From Pseudoxanthomonas sp. J31 (GTDB lineage: Bacteria > Pseudomonadota > Gammaproteobacteria > Xanthomonadales > Xanthomonadaceae), in contig NZ_AZNZ01000001.1 in NCBI RefSeq assembly GCF_000510725.1, positions 434,001-498,000 on the forward strand: a DNA stretch of 64,000 nt, in the 5' to 3' direction. The position numbers were made by a program, and so were the translations under genes. How positions within the stretch are numbered: the first letter of the stretch is position 1; each line of letters opens with the position of its first letter. Positions 8,069-16,288 of the stretch are shown here, piece by piece. The notes below the pieces were generated by a model. The model was not told where the DNA came from. It made no database searches and worked only from the letters and a program-made list of their open reading frames with translations.

Positions 8069-9313
8069 TCAGCCAGGACGACCGTCGCGGCGCGGGGTGA
8101 GGTAGACATGGCCGATGCGCGCCACCCACGGCGACAGCGCCAGCAGCCAGCCGACCGCGGCCAGTGCCTGCCACAGCCCCGGATCGGGCAGCACGTCGGC
8201 CAGGATGCGCAGGGTGGCCACGACCTGGATCGCCACGAACGCGAACCAGGCGATGCCGTACATCCGCAGCGGACGCCCGGAATGGCCCTGGGTCACGCGG
8301 GTGACCATCGCCACCAGCAGGCTGCCGAAGAAGCCGATGAACAGCGCGTGCATCGGCGCACGTCCCAGGATGAATTCGCCGGTGAGCCCATAGGCCAGGC
8401 TCTGCGCCACGTACAGGCCGAAGGTCACCGGCAGCCATGCGGTGCCGATGAACAGCACCGCCAGCAGGCCCGGCATGCGCGCGCGCGGCCACCAGCGCCA
8501 CACGGCCAGGGTGGTGAACGCCAGCAGCGGCGCATCGGTGGTCCACAGCCAGGCGTAGCCGTGCACCAGCTCCAGGGCCAGATGGGCCAGCGCCAGCACC
8601 CACACCGCCAGCAGCCACCACAGCGGCCGCCAGGCGCGGTAGCCGGGCACGGCATTGCCGGCGAAGAACGGGAACATGCGATGGGCGACGGTGACGTAAA
8701 GCGGCAGCAGCAGGCCGAAGCTCCCCAGCTTGATGCTGGCGAAGGCCCATTGCGCCGATGCACCCAGCACGAAGGCCAGGAACATGGCCAGGCCCAGCCA
8801 GCCCAGCAGCAACGCGGCGAAGCAGGAGCGGGCGTGCCAGGTGCGGCCGCGCTCGTCGACCAGCAGGCGGCCCAGCAGGAACAGCGCGGTACTCCAGCCC
8901 GCCAGTGCCATCCACAGGCCCACGGTCAGGCCTGCTTCCCAGCCGGCGGCCCCGAGCAGGATCGCCAGCTGCCCGCCCATCAGGCCGGCGCCCACCGGCA
9001 GGTAGTGGTGGCGCTGCAGTTCCGGCAGTCCCATCCAGCGCGGGAACACGGTCAGCAGGAAGCCGAACACGAAGCTGGGCAGCACCAGGTACTGCATCAG
9101 GAAGGCGTGCAGCCATCCGGCGGGAACCGGCAACTCCGGCATGGTCCACGCGCCCCAGCGCGCGGACACCAGCCACAGCGCCCACCACAGCATCGCCAGC
9201 AGCACATTGGCCGCGCCGATGAAGAACATCAGCCGGTGCGGGGCATGCGCGAGCCAGGCAGGCGAGGGCCGCGCATGGCCGCGGCGGGGCAGGGGAACGG
9301 TCTCGATGTGCAT
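8069..9313 (-). CDS. nnrS: NnrS family membrane protein (NO resistance)
   Basis: A 414-residue heme- and copper-type membrane protein with about 12 transmembrane helices. Family motifs are clear: HRLMFFIGAAN near residue 26, HAFLMQY near 69, GFLLTVFPRWMGLP near 83, the VTVAHRMFPFF block and HALFIGFFGSLLVAMVTRVT near residue 335. NnrS protects denitrifiers against NO stress by keeping cellular iron complexes from accumulating. The gene leads the nnrS-sirB2 operon. An FNR-type box is centred exactly 41.5 nt before the A of the ATG and no Shine-Dalgarno sequence is present, so the transcript may be leaderless. Confidence 0.92.
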   Translation of the reverse strand: MHIETVPLPRRGHARPSPAWLAHAPHRLMFFIGAANVLLAMLWWALWLVSARWGAWTMPELPVPAGWLHAFLMQYLVLPSFVFGFLLTVFPRWMGLPELQRHHYLPVGAGLMGGQLAILLGAAGWEAGLTVGLWMALAGWSTALFLLGRLLVDERGRTWHARSCFAALLLGWLGLAMFLAFVLGASAQWAFASIKLGSFGLLLPLYVTVAHRMFPFFAGNAVPGYRAWRPLWWLLAVWVLALAHLALELVHGYAWLWTTDAPLLAFTTLAVWRWWPRARMPGLLAVLFIGTAWLPVTFGLYVAQSLAYGLTGEFILGRAPMHALFIGFFGSLLVAMVTRVTQGHSGRPLRMYGIAWFAFVAIQVVATLRILADVLPDPGLWQALAAVGWLLALSPWVARIGHVYLTPRRDGRPG

Positions 9314-9347
9314 GGGCGCAGTCTGTCTCCCGCCCAGGGATGCCGCC

Positions 9348-9361
9348 TTGACCCAGGTCAG
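9348..9361 (-). promoter_or_regulatory. FNR/DNR-type box before nnrS (TTGAC-CCAG-GTCAG)
   Basis: Nine of ten positions match on the + strand. The centre, 9354.5, is exactly 41.5 nt from the first base of nnrS; the matching -10 position reads CAGACT (NANNNT). Confidence 0.6.
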
Positions 9362-9381
9362 CCCGGAGCGTTGCGCCGGGT

Positions 9382-9395
9382 TTGACCAGGGTCAA
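9382..9395 (+). promoter_or_regulatory. FNR/DNR-type box before the Cys-rich small protein (TTGAC-CAGG-GTCAA)
   Basis: A perfect TTGAC-N4-GTCAA palindrome. With its centre at -41.5 the start is near 9430 and the -10 is TAACGT (9418-9423, TANNNT), giving a leader of about 25 nt for the gene at 9455. Confidence 0.75.
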
Positions 9396-9454
9396 GGCGG
9401 GAAGCGAGCGTGCTGCCTAACGTGCGGCCACTCCGATCACGCCACGAGGAACGC

Positions 9455-9709
9455 ATGAGCCATCCCTCCGCCCAGGCCGATACCGGCGCCGGCCTGTCGC
9501 GCCTGGCCGCCATCAGCGCGGCGCTGCGCCCGCACGATCCCGGCGCGCAGGTGGCGCTGGACCCGGACCACGGCAGCGTCCAGGTCCTCACCGTGCTTGA
9601 CCCGGAAGAAGTGGACCGCATCCTCGCCGCGGCCGGGATCCCTGTCGCGCCAACCCCGGCCGGTGCCGGCGGCGGCTGCGGTTGCGGCTGCTCCTGCAGC
9701 GGCGGCTGA
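9455..9709 (+). CDS. Small protein with a CGCGCSC metal-binding-like tail
   Basis: An 84-residue protein. The body (LSRLAAISAALRPHDPGAQV, then VQVLTVLDPEEVDRILAAAG) looks like a small alpha/beta domain with the rhythm of a heavy-metal-associated fold but without the usual CxxC loop. The last 14 residues are a glycine/cysteine cluster (GGGCGCGCSCSGG) suited to binding copper, zinc or iron-sulfur. It has a good ribosome binding site (GAGGA) and its own perfect FNR-type box with a TAACGT -10, diverging from nnrS. I do not know the family; a copper or NO-related metal role is inferred from motif and context. Confidence 0.7.
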   Translation: MSHPSAQADTGAGLSRLAAISAALRPHDPGAQVALDPDHGSVQVLTVLDPEEVDRILAAAGIPVAPTPAGAGGGCGCGCSCSGG

Positions 9710-9905
9710 GTTCCCCGGATGTCCCTCCGGGCGTGGCGCGCGGCGGCGCCCGCCCGGCGCTTGGGCCTGGGTTCATCGGCCCGGGTGGTACCATGGCGGC
9801 GAGCTCCGTGCTCCCACGCGCGTCCCGCGCGGCCTTGCGGCCCCGATTCGCTCCCTTCCACACCTGAGAGGCCCGCCCTGCGCGGCCAAGCCCGGGGAGC
9901 AGCAC

Positions 9906-10577
9906 ATGCCTGGCTACGAAACCCGCCAAGAACACGTCGCCATCGGCGGCCACGACTACCGCCTGCGCGTGCTCGCCGATCGCCAGCAGTTCTGGGATCC
10001 GGACGGGCACGGCGAGCGCCTGGGCATCTCCTCGGCGCAGTGGGCGCTGTTCGGCCAGCTGTGGCCGGCCGGGCAGCTGCTGGCGCGGGCGATGCAGGAC
10101 TTCGACATCCGCGGCAAGCGCATCCTCGAGCTGGGCTGCGGCATCGGCCTGGCCAGCCTGGTGCTGCAACGGCGCGGCGCCGACGTGGTCGCCTCGGACA
10201 TGCACCCGCTGGCCGAGGTGTTCCTGGCCTACAACGCCGCGCTCAACGAGCTGCCGGCGCTGCACTACCGCCACCTGCAATGGGACGCGCCGCTGCCGGA
10301 GCTGGGCCGTTTCGACCTGATCATCGCCAGCGACGTGCTCTACGAGACCGCGCACGCGCCGCTGCTGGGCGGGGTGATCGACCGCCACGCGCACGCGGCC
10401 GCCGAGGTGCTGGTGGCCGACCCGGGGCGCGGCAACAGCGCGCACCTCAACCGCCAGCTGGCCGCGCGCGGCTTCGCCCTGGAGGAGCGGCGCTGCGCAT
10501 TGCAGCCTGGCGAGGCGCCGCCCTACCGCGGGCGGCTGCTGCACTACACCCGCGGCGTTCCCGGCGGCCAGGCATGA
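9906..10577 (+). CDS. Class I SAM-dependent methyltransferase
   Basis: A 223-residue protein with a Rossmann methyltransferase core: motif I ILELGCGIGLASLVL (about residues 75-89), the acidic end of the second strand VVASDMHP, and motif IV FDLIIASDVLYE near residue 139. The composition resembles the Methyltransf_16 (nicotinamide/lysine methyltransferase-like) group. The substrate cannot be read. It overlaps the following YkgJ-type gene by 4 nt (ATGA), so they are co-translated. It lies between nnrS and norB but shows no FNR-type box, so it may be a housekeeping insertion in the island. Confidence 0.85.
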   Translation: MPGYETRQEHVAIGGHDYRLRVLADRQQFWDPDGHGERLGISSAQWALFGQLWPAGQLLARAMQDFDIRGKRILELGCGIGLASLVLQRRGADVVASDMHPLAEVFLAYNAALNELPALHYRHLQWDAPLPELGRFDLIIASDVLYETAHAPLLGGVIDRHAHAAAEVLVADPGRGNSAHLNRQLAARGFALEERRCALQPGEAPPYRGRLLHYTRGVPGGQA

Positions 10578-10894
10578 GCCGCCACGGCGCCCGGCACGCG
10601 CGCTGCGCGGCCGAGTGCAGCCGTTGCGACGCGGTGTGCTGCCGGCTGACGGTGGTGCTGGACGATGACGACCATGTCCCCGAACACCTGACCGAGCTGC
10701 TGCCCGGCGGGGCACGGGTGATGGCGCACGGCGCCGATGGCTGGTGCGTGGCGCTGGATGCGGAGCATCGCAACTGCGGCATCTACGACGACCGCCCGGA
10801 TACCTGCCGGCGTTTCGTGATGAATGGCCCCTATTGCCGCTCGGTGCGCAGCGAACACGCGGCACGCGGGACGATCCCCCTGTTGCTGCGTTGA
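10574..10894 (+). CDS. YkgJ-family cysteine cluster protein
   Basis: A 106-residue cytosolic protein with the CxxxCxxCxxxCC arrangement (CAAECSRCDAVCC, about residues 11-23) and further cysteines in NCGIYDDRPDTCRRF and GPYCR. This is the zinc or iron-binding cluster of the YkgJ/UPF0153 family, of unknown function. It is coupled to the methyltransferase by an ATGA overlap. A known theme is pairing of YkgJ proteins with methylation or metal-insertion partners, but no role can be assigned here. Confidence 0.85.
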   Translation: MSRHGARHARCAAECSRCDAVCCRLTVVLDDDDHVPEHLTELLPGGARVMAHGADGWCVALDAEHRNCGIYDDRPDTCRRFVMNGPYCRSVRSEHAARGTIPLLLR

Positions 10895-11019
10895 CCATGG
10901 GCCCTTCTCCCTCCGGGAGCGGGGCAGCCTCCCGGCCGCGTCACCGGACCCGGCGGGGACGATGCGCCGCACCTCGGGCGCCCCGCGCCGCACCGCGCGG
11001 CACGTGCCATGTGGCCACC

Positions 11020-11056
11020 CGGGGAAAAAGAAGACGGGCCGCGAATGCGGCCCGTC
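11020..11056 (-). terminator. Intrinsic terminator of norB
   Basis: A perfect 10-bp stem (11033-11042 with 11047-11056, tetraloop) is followed on the minus strand by TTCTTTTTCCCC. It lies 22 nt after the norB stop. On the plus strand the same hairpin may help end the YkgJ transcript. Confidence 0.85.
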
Positions 11057-11077
11057 CCTTTGCATCGGATGCCGGAC

Positions 11078-13375
11078 TCAGCGCCGCGGCATGATCGCCG
11101 CCGCGGCCACCGTGGTGGCGGACGAGGCCTGGGCGCCGCGCTTGGGCGCCACCCACAGCCGGAACACGAACCAGGCCAGGGCCAGCGCGCCGACGCTGAA
11201 CAGCGTGTCGGCAGGGACGCGCATCCACACCAGCAGGTCGATGATCGGCTGCTGCATGAACTCCGCCGAGCGCGCGAACCAGTAGCCGTGCTCGATCGCC
11301 GCGTCCAGCTGCAGGATGCCCAGCGGCAGCAGGGTGAACAGCGACATCCCGGCCAGGCCGATGTTGAGCGACCAGAAGCAGGTCTTCAGCAGGCGCTCGC
11401 TCCACTGCAGGTCGGGCTTGAGCCCGCGCAGGCAGAACAGCATCAGGCCGATGCCGAGCATGCCGTACACGCCGAACATCGCGGTGTGGCCGTGGTTGGC
11501 GGTCAGGTTCAGGCCCTGCATGTAGTACAGCGGCAGCGGCGGGTTGATCAGGAAGCCGAACAGGCCGGCGCCCACCAGGTTCCAGAACGACACCGCCAGG
11601 AAGAACATGATCGGCCACCTGTAGCGCGCCATCCACGGCGTGGCCTTGCCCAGCCGGTAGTTGTGCCAGGCCTCGAAGCCGACGTAGGCCAGCGGCACCA
11701 CTTCCAGAGCCGAGAAGCTGGCGCCGAGGGCGACCACCGCGGTCGGGGTGCCGCTGAAGTACAGGTGGTGCAGGGTGCCGAGCACGCCGCCGGCCATGAA
11801 GATGATGGTGGCGAACAGCACCGCGACGGTCGCCGAACGCACCTGCAGCAGGCCCAGGCGGGTGAACAGGAAGGCCATCACCGCCACCGCGAACACCTCG
11901 AAGAAGCCTTCCACCCACAGGTGCACCACCCACCAGCGCCAGTACTCGACCATCGACAGGTGGCTGTGCTCGCCCCACATCAGGCCGGCCGAGTAGAACA
12001 CGCCGATCGCGACCACCGACAGGAACAGCAGGCCCACGATCGAGCGCGACTGCGCGCCCTTGCGCATCGCCGGCCACAGCGCGCGGCCGACCAGGGCCAG
12101 CCACAGCAGCAGGCCGACGAACAGGAACCACTGCCAGAACCGGCCCAGGTCCACGTACTCCCAGCCCTGGTGGCCGAACCAGAAGTTGTGGGCCAGGCCC
12201 AGCTTCTGCATCACCGCCATCCACTGTCCGGCGAAGGAGCCGACCACGATCACCAGCAGGCAGGTCCACAGCACGTTGACGCCCAGGCGCTGGAACTTTG
12301 GCTCGTGCCCGGAAATGGCCGGGGCGATGTACAGGCCCATGCCCAGCCACGCGGTGGCGATCCACAGCACCGCCAGCTGGGTATGCCAGGTGCGGGTCAG
12401 CGCGTAGGGGAGGATCTCGGACAGGGCGAAGCCATAGGCTTCCTGGCCCTCGACCTGGTAGTGCGCGGTGGTCGCGCCCAGCAGGATCTGCACCAGGAAC
12501 AGCGCGATCACCACCCAGAAGTACTTGGCGGTGGCGCGCATCGACGGGGTGACCCGGATCGAGGCCAGCGGATCGGCCTTGGGCAGCACCGGCTGCATTT
12601 CCTCGCCGTGGCCGGTGGCGTAGTGCCAGCCCAGCAGGCCGACGCCGGCGATCAGGAACAGCACGCTGAACACCGTCCAGATCAGGAGGTTGGACGGCGG
12701 CGTGTTGCCGACCAGTTCGTCATGCGGCCAGTTGGCGGTGTAGCTGATCTCCGAGCCCGGACGCTCGGTCACCGAGGCCCAGGCCGCCCACCAGTAGAAC
12801 GCCGCCAGCTGGCGGCGATGCCCGGCGTCCGGCACCGCGTCGTTGCGCATGGCATAGGCCTCGCGCAGCTCCGCCGTGGCCGGGTCGTTGGAGAACAGGC
12901 TCTCGTAGTGCGCGGAAACCTTCGCCATCGCCGCGGCGCGCTCGGCGTCCAGGGTGATGGTGCCGGTGTCCGCGTCCCAGGTGTTGGGCCGCAGCAGTGC
13001 CTGCACGCGCTTCGCGTACGCGGCCTGGGTCGGTTCGTCCAGCTGCTTGTACGAATCGACGCCATGCTCGCGCGCGGCCCAGGCATCGAGGATGGCCTCG
13101 GCCTCGCGGTGCAGCCAGTCCGCGCCCCAGTCCGGCGCCACGTAGCCGCCGTGGCCCCAGATCGAGCCCAGCTGCTGGCCGCCGATCGACTGCCAGACCT
13201 GGCGTCCGGTCTCGATGTCGGCGCGGGTGTAGACCACGGTGCCGTCGGTGGTGACCACCTGTTCGGGCATGGGTGGCGCCTGGCGATGGATCTCGCTGCC
13301 GACCCACAACAGGGCGGCGAACGAGGCGAAGAGCAGGACCGCCAGGCCTGCCCAGAGCTTGCGTGTTGGATCCAT
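11078..13375 (-). CDS. norB: Quinol-dependent nitric oxide reductase (qNOR)
   Basis: A 765-residue single-subunit enzyme that reduces NO to N2O with quinol. The N-terminal helix is followed by a periplasmic domain of about 200 residues (IETGRQVWQSIGGQQLGSIW...), the hallmark of qNOR as opposed to cNOR. The catalytic core shows the low-spin heme ligand in RTWHTQLAVLW, the FeB ligands in HLWVEGFFEVF (with its Glu) and LHHLYFSG, and the heme ligands in NHGHTAMFG. Start MDPTRK at 13375 is chosen because it directly precedes the first helix; a CTGAC-N4-GTCAA FNR-type box lies upstream. AniA-like NirK plus qNOR is the same pair as in Neisseria. No norC-type subunit is present. Confidence 0.97.
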   Translation of the reverse strand: MDPTRKLWAGLAVLLFASFAALLWVGSEIHRQAPPMPEQVVTTDGTVVYTRADIETGRQVWQSIGGQQLGSIWGHGGYVAPDWGADWLHREAEAILDAWAAREHGVDSYKQLDEPTQAAYAKRVQALLRPNTWDADTGTITLDAERAAAMAKVSAHYESLFSNDPATAELREAYAMRNDAVPDAGHRRQLAAFYWWAAWASVTERPGSEISYTANWPHDELVGNTPPSNLLIWTVFSVLFLIAGVGLLGWHYATGHGEEMQPVLPKADPLASIRVTPSMRATAKYFWVVIALFLVQILLGATTAHYQVEGQEAYGFALSEILPYALTRTWHTQLAVLWIATAWLGMGLYIAPAISGHEPKFQRLGVNVLWTCLLVIVVGSFAGQWMAVMQKLGLAHNFWFGHQGWEYVDLGRFWQWFLFVGLLLWLALVGRALWPAMRKGAQSRSIVGLLFLSVVAIGVFYSAGLMWGEHSHLSMVEYWRWWVVHLWVEGFFEVFAVAVMAFLFTRLGLLQVRSATVAVLFATIIFMAGGVLGTLHHLYFSGTPTAVVALGASFSALEVVPLAYVGFEAWHNYRLGKATPWMARYRWPIMFFLAVSFWNLVGAGLFGFLINPPLPLYYMQGLNLTANHGHTAMFGVYGMLGIGLMLFCLRGLKPDLQWSERLLKTCFWSLNIGLAGMSLFTLLPLGILQLDAAIEHGYWFARSAEFMQQPIIDLLVWMRVPADTLFSVGALALAWFVFRLWVAPKRGAQASSATTVAAAAIMPRR

Positions 13376-13434
13376 GATGCGGCCTCTCCGGGGAAGGAAC
13401 GGCCGCATCTTCGGCAGCGGGGCCGGCGGCGGCC

Positions 13435-13448
13435 CTGACGCAGGTCAA
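13435..13448 (-). promoter_or_regulatory. FNR-type box of norB (CTGAC-GCAG-GTCAA)
   Basis: Nine of ten positions match. It is centred 66 nt before the norB start; at -41.5 the start is near 13400, the -10 is GAAGAT (NANNNT) and the leader about 25 nt. Confidence 0.65.
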
Positions 13449-13727
13449 GCCACGGACACTGGCGGTGCTGGAGCGGTGAGCCGGCGCAGTTGTCGCGTGA
13501 CGGGGTAGGCAGTACGGGCGCGATGCGCGTCCGGTCCCAGGTGGCCGGCATGCCGTGGCGGGAGCTGGAGGCTTCCGCACCGCAACCCCGGCGGCGCCCT
13601 GCCGGTCGGCGGTGCAGGTGCCCGGGCGCCGCATGCATGCACCGCACAGGCCGGCCCATCGCGTTGACGCGGCAGGGGCCATGGCCCGGTAAATTCCGGT
13701 TCCCATCCCGCCGCCTTCCCGGGTGCC
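13449..13727. other. Intergenic region between norB and the lipoprotein hydrolase gene
   Basis: About 280 nt without a credible gene. A TTGACG at 13664-13669 and a GGTAAATT at 13688-13695 could be promoter elements for the downstream hydrolase gene, but the spacing (18-20 nt) is imperfect. I see no repeats or strong hairpins. Confidence 0.4.
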
Positions 13728-15503
13728 ATGCCGGTGCACAGGAAGCCCTCTCCAGCGATCGAACAGGTGCCGGGGCACCCAGGCCGCATCCGCGTCCGGG
13801 ACGCGACGGCACCGGCGATCCGTCGCGGGACGCTGCTGCTGGCCGCAGTGCTGGCCGGCTGCGTGGCCACGCCCCGCGAACCTTCCGCTGCCGCCGCAGC
13901 GGCTGGTCCACGCACGCAGCAGGAGGCCGCCGCGCTTGCCCGCCGCGCGGCGCGCGAGCCGGACCCATCGATCCGCACGCGCCTGTGGCTGGACTGCGCG
14001 TCCGCGGCCCATGCCGCGCTGGACGGGGAGGTGGCCCTGCCGGATGCGGGAATCGCACTGGCGGACCATTGTTCGACGCGGGCGCTGCTGGACCTGTTCC
14101 GCCGCCATCCCGGCGGATGGCAACCCGGGCGGCGGCGCATCGCCGGACGCGAGCTGGAGTTACGGATCGAAGGTGCCAGCCCGATGGCCCGCGGTGCCTA
14201 TACGATCACCCCGGCGCAGGATGTCCCGGTGCCGCCGGGCTGGGACTTCCGCCAGCCCGGCTTCGGCCTGCCACTGGTGCTGCGCGCCGACCGCTGCACC
14301 GATGCGCCCGATTGTGCGCTGTACACGCCGGAAGGGATCTACCGCTGGGCCACCGCCTGGATCGAGCATGGCGACGACGTCCCCGTCGTACGCATCGTCG
14401 ACCCGGTGGCGACGCCGTCGACCACCGTGGGCGGGCGCGGGATGCGGCTCTCCTTCGATGCGTTCTCGTCCTACTGGAAGGGCGCGATGGCCTCGCGCCT
14501 TCCGCGGCTGGGCGTCTACGGGCTGCTCGGAGGCGATGGCATCGGCCGGCGCGCGGGCGCCTACCTGCTCACGGACTACGATCCGCGCAAGACGCCGGTG
14601 GTAATGGTGCACGGGCTGGGCAGCCACCCGATCATCTGGGCCGAACTGTCAGGTGCCATCTGGGCCGATCCGGTGCTGCGCGACAGCTACCAGGTCATCC
14701 ACGTCGTATTCCAGACCAACGCCCCGCTGCTGGTGTCCACGCAACGCGTCCGCACGTACCTGGACCGGATGTGGGAACTGCTCGACCCCGAAGGCGACGA
14801 CCCGGCGCGCGGGAAGATGGTGCTGGTCGGCCACAGCCTGGGCGGAGTGGTCGCGCGCCTGCTCGCGGTCGACAGCGGACGGGTGCTGTGGGATGCGGCG
14901 TTCACCGTCGCCCCCGGGCAGCTCCACGGGGCGGCGGAGGACGTGGCGGCGATCCAGGACATCTTCCTGTTCGATCCGTATCCGGGTGTCTGCGCGGTGG
15001 TCATGCTCGCCGCTCCGCACAAGGGCAGCCCGGCCGCATCGGGCTTCGCCGGGCGACTGGCCCGGGCGCTGGTGGCCCGCCGCGCACCGGAGATCCAGGC
15101 GCTCAAGGAGGTGACGCTGGCCCACCCGGAGGACGTGCGCGAGGAGGTGCGCGACAGCTACCGCTTCGCCCGGCTCGACAGCATCTGGACCCTGCGCGCG
15201 CCACAACCGGTGCGGCGGGCCGGCGAATCGCTGCTGCCGGCGCCGGGCATCCGCTACCACACCATCGCCGGCGATCTCCACGGGCAGGGCGGTGACGGCC
15301 TGGTACCGCTGGAAAGCGCCCTGCTGCCGGGCGCACGCTCGACCCTGGTGGTGGACCAGGGGCACACGCTCTACCGCGATCCGGTGGTCATCGGCCGCGT
15401 GCTGGAGATCCTGCGCGAGGAACGCGGGCTGCCGTGCGCGGGCGCGGCCGATCCCGGGAACACGGCGGATGCGGGGGATGCCGCCCGGGACATGCCGGAC
15501 TAG
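13728..15503 (+). CDS. Alpha/beta-hydrolase lipoprotein (lipase/PGAP1-like esterase)
   Basis: A 591-residue protein. A long N-terminal stretch leads to a lipobox LLLAAVLAGC with Cys45, predicting an exported lipoprotein. The hydrolase core begins at VVMVHGLGSHPIIW (about residue 291, oxyanion hole) and has the nucleophile elbow VGHSLGGVVAR with Ser370; a C-terminal DGLVPLESALLPGA and VDQGHTLYRD supply likely Asp and His. The first 290 residues are not recognised. The 44 residues before the lipobox are unusually long, so the true start may be internal. It is convergent with fnr and has no FNR-type box; no link to denitrification is evident. Confidence 0.8.
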   Translation: MPVHRKPSPAIEQVPGHPGRIRVRDATAPAIRRGTLLLAAVLAGCVATPREPSAAAAAAGPRTQQEAAALARRAAREPDPSIRTRLWLDCASAAHAALDGEVALPDAGIALADHCSTRALLDLFRRHPGGWQPGRRRIAGRELELRIEGASPMARGAYTITPAQDVPVPPGWDFRQPGFGLPLVLRADRCTDAPDCALYTPEGIYRWATAWIEHGDDVPVVRIVDPVATPSTTVGGRGMRLSFDAFSSYWKGAMASRLPRLGVYGLLGGDGIGRRAGAYLLTDYDPRKTPVVMVHGLGSHPIIWAELSGAIWADPVLRDSYQVIHVVFQTNAPLLVSTQRVRTYLDRMWELLDPEGDDPARGKMVLVGHSLGGVVARLLAVDSGRVLWDAAFTVAPGQLHGAAEDVAAIQDIFLFDPYPGVCAVVMLAAPHKGSPAASGFAGRLARALVARRAPEIQALKEVTLAHPEDVREEVRDSYRFARLDSIWTLRAPQPVRRAGESLLPAPGIRYHTIAGDLHGQGGDGLVPLESALLPGARSTLVVDQGHTLYRDPVVIGRVLEILREERGLPCAGAADPGNTADAGDAARDMPD

Positions 15504-15510
15504 CGGGACT

Positions 15511-16269
15511 TCAGTCGCGCAGGACCGCCAGCGCCAGCGCCTCCAGGCGCTGCATGTCCAGCACTTCCACGTCGCGCAGCTTGATGTGCACCAGCCCGTC
15601 CTGCTCGAAGCGGCGCAGCACGCGGCTGACCGTCTCCGGGGCCAGGCGCAGGTAGTTGGCGATGTCGGTGCGCGACATGGTCAGCTGGAAGCGGCGCGGC
15701 GAGAAGCCGCGCGCGGCCAGCCGCCGCGACAGCCCGATCAGGAACGCGGCCATGCGCTCGTCGGCGGTGTTGTCGCGGGCGAACAGCGAGGCCACGCCGA
15801 TGTCGCGGCTCATCAGCCGGAACAGGTGTTGCTGCAGGTTGGGCAGGCGCTGGGCCAGCAGCGCGATCTTGGGGAACGAGAACCGGCACAGCATCACCGT
15901 GTCCAGCGCCACCGCGTTGCAGGGATAGCGGTCGTCGTGGATGGCGTTGAGGCCGATCACCTCGCCGGGCAGGTGGAAGCCCAGCACCTGCTCGTGGCCG
16001 TTGCGGTCGACCTGGTAGGTCTTCACCGTGCCGGCGCGGACCGCGGCGATGGCGCCGAACGGATCGCCCTCGCGGAACACGTGCTCGCCCGGGTGCAGCG
16101 GGCCGACGTGCTCCACCAGCACGTGCAGGTCCATCAGCGCGGCCTTGTCCATGCCCTCGGACATGCAGGCCTGGGAGAAGGCGCAGGTGGAGCAGAAGGT
16201 CAGCGCGTCGCCGTCGTCGGCCATCACGGCCGGGCCGCTGCGCGGGAAGACCACGCCGGGACCGCTCAT
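15511..16269 (-). CDS. fnr: FNR/Anr-type anaerobic transcriptional regulator
   Basis: A 252-residue CRP/FNR-family protein. The oxygen-sensing [4Fe-4S] ligands are present: Cys26, Cys29 and Cys35 (CSTCAFSQAC) and Cys117 (DDRYPCNA). A cyclic-nucleotide-like beta-roll, a dimerisation helix and a C-terminal helix-turn-helix follow; the recognition helix LAPETVSRVLRRF carries the Glu-x-x-Ser-Arg signature that reads TTGAT half sites. The gene lies 19 nt after hemN and is probably co-transcribed with it from the FNR-type box at 17721, which would make it autoregulated. It is the obvious regulator of the eight boxes in this island. Start could also be Met16. Confidence 0.96.
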   Translation of the reverse strand: MSGPGVVFPRSGPAVMADDGDALTFCSTCAFSQACMSEGMDKAALMDLHVLVEHVGPLHPGEHVFREGDPFGAIAAVRAGTVKTYQVDRNGHEQVLGFHLPGEVIGLNAIHDDRYPCNAVALDTVMLCRFSFPKIALLAQRLPNLQQHLFRLMSRDIGVASLFARDNTADERMAAFLIGLSRRLAARGFSPRRFQLTMSRTDIANYLRLAPETVSRVLRRFEQDGLVHIKLRDVEVLDMQRLEALALAVLRD

Positions 16270-16288
16270 GCGCGCGCCCTCCCGCGGT

